A stretch of DNA of 8,932 nucleotides from an uncultured bacterium. Its GTDB lineage: Bacteria > Cyanobacteriota > Vampirovibrionia > Gastranaerophilales > Gastranaerophilaceae. Shown piece by piece: positions 6,605 through 8,932 of the stretch (positions within the stretch are counted from its first letter, which is position 1; every line of letters begins with the position of its first letter). The notes under the pieces were generated by a model that worked only from the letters and a program-made list of their open reading frames with translations, was not told the origin of the DNA and did no database searches. A program made the position numbers and the translations under genes. The stretch spans positions 1 through 8,932 of the forward strand of contig CASELB010000182.1 in the NCBI GenBank assembly GCA_949288685.1, given 5' to 3'.

Positions 6605-7276
6605 ATGGCAAATACTGATAAACAACAAAATCAAAAACATGCGATGCGTAACGTTAAATTCTTTAACAGATGGCGCAGACTATTTTTGTTTCTTGTAACA
6701 AATGTGTTTTACATGATACGTTTCAAACTGGTATATCGTCTTGAAGTCTACGGCAGGGAAAATATCCCGAAAGATAACAAGTATATCGTTGCAGCCAATC
6801 ACTTATCGACTCTTGACCCGCCTCTGGTTTGTTCTGTTATGAAACGCGGTGTTGCGTACATGGCAAAAAAAGAATTGTTTGACAATCCGTTTATGCGCTG
6901 GTGGTTAAACTGGCTGGGAGCATTTGCAGTTGACCGTGAAAAACTTGGGGTTTCAACGATACGAACAGTAATGGGAATTAAAGATACTAACTGGGTTCTG
7001 GGTATATTTCCACAGGGAACAAGGCAGGAACCCGGTGTTATAAAAGATATAACAAAAGGTTTTGCCTCCCTTGCCAAAGCTACAAAATGTGACATACTTC
7101 CTGTTGGTATAACAGGAACAGAACAGGTTAAGCGGCTCCCGTTCAGCGGAAAAATTATTGTAAGAATAGGCACTGCCATACCATACTCGGATAATGTAGA
7201 TGATATGGTCGAAAAATGGGGTGAAGCTATAGAAAAATTAACAGGATTTGAATATAAAGGTTCAATAAAGCATTAA
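6605..7276 (+). CDS. PlsC-type 1-acylglycerol-phosphate acyltransferase family protein, first copy
   Basis: This is a 223-residue membrane-associated acyltransferase of the PlsC/LPLAT family, which moves an acyl chain from acyl-ACP or acyl-CoA to a lysophospholipid such as lysophosphatidic acid. A hydrophobic N-terminal helix (about 25-40) anchors it. The catalytic HX4D motif is intact (NHLSTLD, H66 and D71), followed by GAFAVDRE (105-112), FPQGTR (135-140) and ILPVGITG (164-171). The third motif is normally FPEGTR, and here Glu is replaced by Gln at 137. ATG 6605 has only a weak GGTAG upstream; the next internal Met has no better signal. A second, related gene follows 18 bases downstream. 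Position after lpxB suggests a role in envelope lipids, either ordinary phosphatidic acid synthesis or, speculatively, secondary acylation of lipid A. Confidence 0.88.
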   Translation: MANTDKQQNQKHAMRNVKFFNRWRRLFLFLVTNVFYMIRFKLVYRLEVYGRENIPKDNKYIVAANHLSTLDPPLVCSVMKRGVAYMAKKELFDNPFMRWWLNWLGAFAVDREKLGVSTIRTVMGIKDTNWVLGIFPQGTRQEPGVIKDITKGFASLAKATKCDILPVGITGTEQVKRLPFSGKIIVRIGTAIPYSDNVDDMVEKWGEAIEKLTGFEYKGSIKH

Positions 7277-7294
7277 TAATTAAGGATAAAAAGT

Positions 7295-8002
7295 ATGACC
7301 AAGAATTACAACAGACGAACAGAAAAAGATTACGGATTATTAAGAAAGGCGTTTTACCTCTCTTTTTTATATTTTGTCGTAATACCTGTTGCAAAACTTA
7401 TGTACAATATAAAAGTTGAAGGCAGAGAAAACCTGCCAAAAGGTTCGCATTATATTTATGCAGGAAACCACGTATCATACCTTGATCCGCCTTTATTAAC
7501 TTATGCTGTCGGCGGCAGATTTATTGCATATATGGCAAAGCAGGAACTTTTTGAGGCTAAAAACCTCTTATTAAGAACACTTGTAAGATGGCTCGGAGCG
7601 TTTGCCGTAAACAGAGATAAGCCGGAAATAGCAACATTCAAGACCGTAAAAGCCGTTTTCAATACAAAAGACTGGGCGCTCGGGATTTTTCCTCAGGGAG
7701 GAATAAGAAAAGACACTAATAAAATTGAAAATATCCACAAAGGTTTTGTAATGTTCGCCAAGAAATTTAAGGCGGATATTATTCCTGTTGCAATCTGCGG
7801 ATATGACGGGTACGCAAAAAAATTATTTGAAAAACACTTAACGATGAAAGTCGGAAAACCTATATCTTATGAACTTTCCGATGATGAAATTGTAAGACGG
7901 TGGGTTAATCAAATTTGTGAGTTTACAGGTCTGGAACCGGGAGAAGAGTACAAAACAACAACTGCAGATAATCAATCAAAGGAACCTGTTTTAAATAAGT
8001 AA
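7295..8002 (+). CDS. PlsC-type acyltransferase family protein, second tandem copy
   Basis: This 235-residue paralogue of the preceding gene has the same layout: hydrophobic helix (about 19-36), catalytic NHVSYLD (H59, D64), GAFAVNRDK (101-109), FPQGGIR (132-138) and DIIPVAICG (161-169). The substrate-binding block carries two departures from the FPEGTR consensus: Gln for Glu at 134, and GGIR where GTR is expected. The C-terminal tail of about 20 residues is polar and probably disordered. AAGGA lies about 8 bases before ATG 7295. The pair probably arose by tandem duplication and then diverged, since shared wording (EGRENLPK versus YGRENIPK, AYMAKxELF, RWLGAFAV versus NWLGAFAV) runs through the domain. 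It is the last gene before a strong terminator. The acceptor specificity cannot be told from sequence. Confidence 0.88.
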   Translation: MTKNYNRRTEKDYGLLRKAFYLSFLYFVVIPVAKLMYNIKVEGRENLPKGSHYIYAGNHVSYLDPPLLTYAVGGRFIAYMAKQELFEAKNLLLRTLVRWLGAFAVNRDKPEIATFKTVKAVFNTKDWALGIFPQGGIRKDTNKIENIHKGFVMFAKKFKADIIPVAICGYDGYAKKLFEKHLTMKVGKPISYELSDDEIVRRWVNQICEFTGLEPGEEYKTTTADNQSKEPVLNK

Positions 8003-8003
8003 C

Positions 8004-8033
8004 AAAAAAAGCGGTTTTGTTAACCGCTTTTTT
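8004..8033. terminator. Bidirectional intrinsic terminator between convergent genes
   Basis: GCGGTT (8011-8016) pairs with AACCGC (8022-8027) around the loop TTGTT, flanked by a run of A on the left and six T on the right (8028-8033), so the stem can extend by A-T pairs. It starts one base after the second acyltransferase stop and serves the lpx unit. The A run reads as a T run on the minus strand, so it also serves the convergent coiled-coil gene, which ends at 8056. Confidence 0.93.
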
Positions 8034-8055
8034 AATATAAGCCAAAAAACTAAAA

Positions 8056-8664
8056 TTAATTAATTTTAAAATTTGTGGAATAATTTTGACCTTTATTCGG
8101 GTAATTATCTTGAACATTATCGTAACTACCAGCTTCTGCTCTTTTCCTTTCAAGAGTAACCTGACCGTTCTTAACAACTTCATGAAGTTGATTAATATTT
8201 TGTTCAAGATTAACCAGAACTTGCTCTGCATAAATATTAGCGCCCTCTCTGGTTCTTGAAGCGTCATCAAGAGCTTGAAGTCTTATATTTTCAGCTTCAT
8301 CAAGCGCTTTACGTCTTATACCTTCGCAATCATTGATTACACTTTCTTTAATTTTTTCAGCCTCTTTTTGTACCGCTCTTAATAAATCAGATTCACTTAA
8401 TAAGCGTGCAGCCTCAGCTTGAGCATCAGTAATAATTTTTTCTGCTTTTTGCTGCGCGTCAAAAAGAACTTCATCTTTACGTCTCAAAAGAGCACGCGCG
8501 TCGCGAATTTCATCAGGAAGCGCCGCATATATTTTATCCATTAAATTATTAGCAGTTTCTTTTTTTACAACAACGAGGAAATTGCCTATTAATGGCATCC
8601 CGTTATCAAGAACTTCTTCAAGTTCTTTCATTAAATTAAATATTAAATCCTGCTGAGTGTTCAT
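8056..8664 (-). CDS. Coiled-coil protein, DivIVA / ATP-synthase-b-like family
   Basis: The N-terminal 50 residues form a small domain (LMKELEEVLDNG, GNFLVVVKKETANNLMDKI). LPDEIRDA follows, then a long heptad-rich, Ala/Glu/Lys-rich helix from about 58 to 175 with DAQQKAEKIITDAQAEAARLL-type repeats. The tail is Asn- and Gln-rich and polar. This architecture matches a conserved family often annotated as ATPase, DivIVA-like or F0 subunit b-like in Clostridia and cyanobacteria, where I recall it near coaD. No nucleotide-binding motif is visible, so an ATPase label would be misleading. No membrane segment is present, which rules out a true ATP-synthase b subunit. A structural or division/envelope scaffolding role is inference. 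ATG 8664 has GGAG about 11 bases upstream, and a good promoter precedes it. Confidence 0.82.
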   Translation of the reverse strand: MNTQQDLIFNLMKELEEVLDNGMPLIGNFLVVVKKETANNLMDKIYAALPDEIRDARALLRRKDEVLFDAQQKAEKIITDAQAEAARLLSESDLLRAVQKEAEKIKESVINDCEGIRRKALDEAENIRLQALDDASRTREGANIYAEQVLVNLEQNINQLHEVVKNGQVTLERKRAEAGSYDNVQDNYPNKGQNYSTNFKIN

Positions 8665-8697
8665 TTAAAATAATTCTCCATGATATCTATACCATGA

Positions 8698-8727
8698 ATT
8701 TTACGATAAATTAGAGATAAAAGTCAA
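8698..8727 (-). promoter_or_regulatory. Sigma70 promoter of the coiled-coil gene
   Basis: Minus-strand TTGACT (8722-8727), an 18-base spacer and TAAAAT (8698-8703) fit the consensus well. The start would fall near 8691, giving a leader of about 27 bases with GGAG before ATG 8664. It lies between the small upstream ORF and this gene, so the two can be expressed separately. Confidence 0.65.
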
Positions 8728-8733
8728 CTTTTA
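8718..8733. repeat. Inverted repeat overlapping the -35 box of the coiled-coil gene
   Basis: TAAAAGT (8718-8724) and ACTTTTA (8727-8733) are perfect 7-base arms around CA, covering the -35 hexamer. A regulator bound here would block polymerase. The two-base spacer and lack of G-C pairs argue against a terminator hairpin. In such AT-rich DNA a chance dyad is possible. Confidence 0.4.
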
Positions 8734-8742
8734 CTTTTATTA

Positions 8743-8928
8743 TTACTTATTAAAAATTGATTTTATTTTCATTTCATCATTTTCAACTGTAGTACAAATT
8801 GTAGTTAATAAGTCTTCTAATTTTTTCATATCAATAATAGCAAATCCCATTTTATTGATAAAATCTTTGCTAATAAACAATTTGTCTAATTGTTCTAACA
8901 ATTTAAAAGATTGAAAAGATGATTTCAT
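8743..8928 (-). CDS. Small 61-residue ORF resembling the N-terminal domain of the downstream coiled-coil protein
   Basis: The reading from ATG 8928 gives 61 residues. The frame stays open to the window edge, so the real start may lie outside and the gene may be partial. No known family is recognised directly. By eye, FKLLEQLDKLF (8-18) matches FNLMKELEEVL of the adjacent coiled-coil protein in position and pattern, and GFAIIDMKKLEDLLTTI (28-44) lines up with FLVVVKKETANNLMDKI. The ORF then ends where the long helix would begin. It is therefore likely a mini-paralogue or N-domain-only relative, transcribed in the same direction. The Shine-Dalgarno cannot be seen because only four bases remain upstream. 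Confidence 0.5.
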   Translation of the reverse strand: MKSSFQSFKLLEQLDKLFISKDFINKMGFAIIDMKKLEDLLTTICTTVENDEMKIKSIFNK

Positions 8929-8932
8929 TCCA

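Noticed and set aside
6799..7179. 126-codon minus-strand ORF opposite the first acyltransferase
   Set aside because: It is fully antisense to a gene with intact catalytic motifs and has no initiation signal.
7923..8270. 115-codon minus-strand ORF across the lpx-unit terminator
   Set aside because: It runs through the strong terminator and overlaps the acyltransferase end and the coiled-coil gene in another frame. Its translation is low-complexity and AT-driven.
8718..8733. Inverted repeat read as a terminator of the small right-edge ORF
   Set aside because: The two-base loop and all-A/T outer stem make a stable RNA hairpin unlikely, and no T-run follows on the minus strand.

Overview
This is an AT-rich bacterial chromosome segment packed with housekeeping and cell-envelope genes. 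No mobile elements, RNA genes, CRISPR arrays or long non-coding stretches are visible, and no gene-free gap exceeds about 115 bases. Lipid A genes (lpxI, lpxB) show a lineage with an LPS outer membrane. An LCP-family envelope protein, a divergent-type membrane pyrophosphatase with a signal peptide, and a coiled-coil protein family that I recall from Clostridia and cyanobacteria point tentatively to a non-photosynthetic cyanobacterial relative (Vampirovibrionia/Melainabacteria, gut Gastranaerophilales type). That assignment is inference from gene content, not a database match.

Layout, left to right. Minus strand, 1-2779: the N-terminal third of a membrane-bound pyrophosphatase (hppA, running off the left edge, own promoter), a nitroreductase-family flavoprotein, and an LytR-CpsA-Psr (LCP) envelope protein with a good sigma70 promoter. 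The LCP gene and nitroreductase probably form one transcript. Minus strand, 2869-4509: rnpA, an unrecognised 183-residue gene coupled to it by a TTG start, then rpmI and rplT (L35 and L20) with their own promoter and a terminator. infC is not in front of rpmI and rpmH is not in front of rnpA.

Plus strand, 4596-8002: lpxI and lpxB overlap by one base and encode consecutive steps of lipid A synthesis. They are followed by two tandem PlsC-type 1-acyl-glycerophosphate acyltransferase homologues, and the unit ends at a strong bidirectional terminator. Both acyltransferases have FPQG where the family consensus is FPEG. Minus strand, 8056-8928: a DivIVA/ATP-synthase-b-like coiled-coil protein with its own promoter, preceded by a 61-residue ORF that resembles only its N-terminal domain.

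Taken together, the window handles envelope building (lipid A, phospholipid acylation, LCP glycopolymer transfer), ion-motive energy (pyrophosphatase) and translation or RNA processing (L35, L20, RNase P protein). No clearly new defence or mobile system is present. The items most worth follow-up are the 183-residue protein, the paired Glu-to-Gln acyltransferases beside lpxB, and the mini-paralogue at the right edge.
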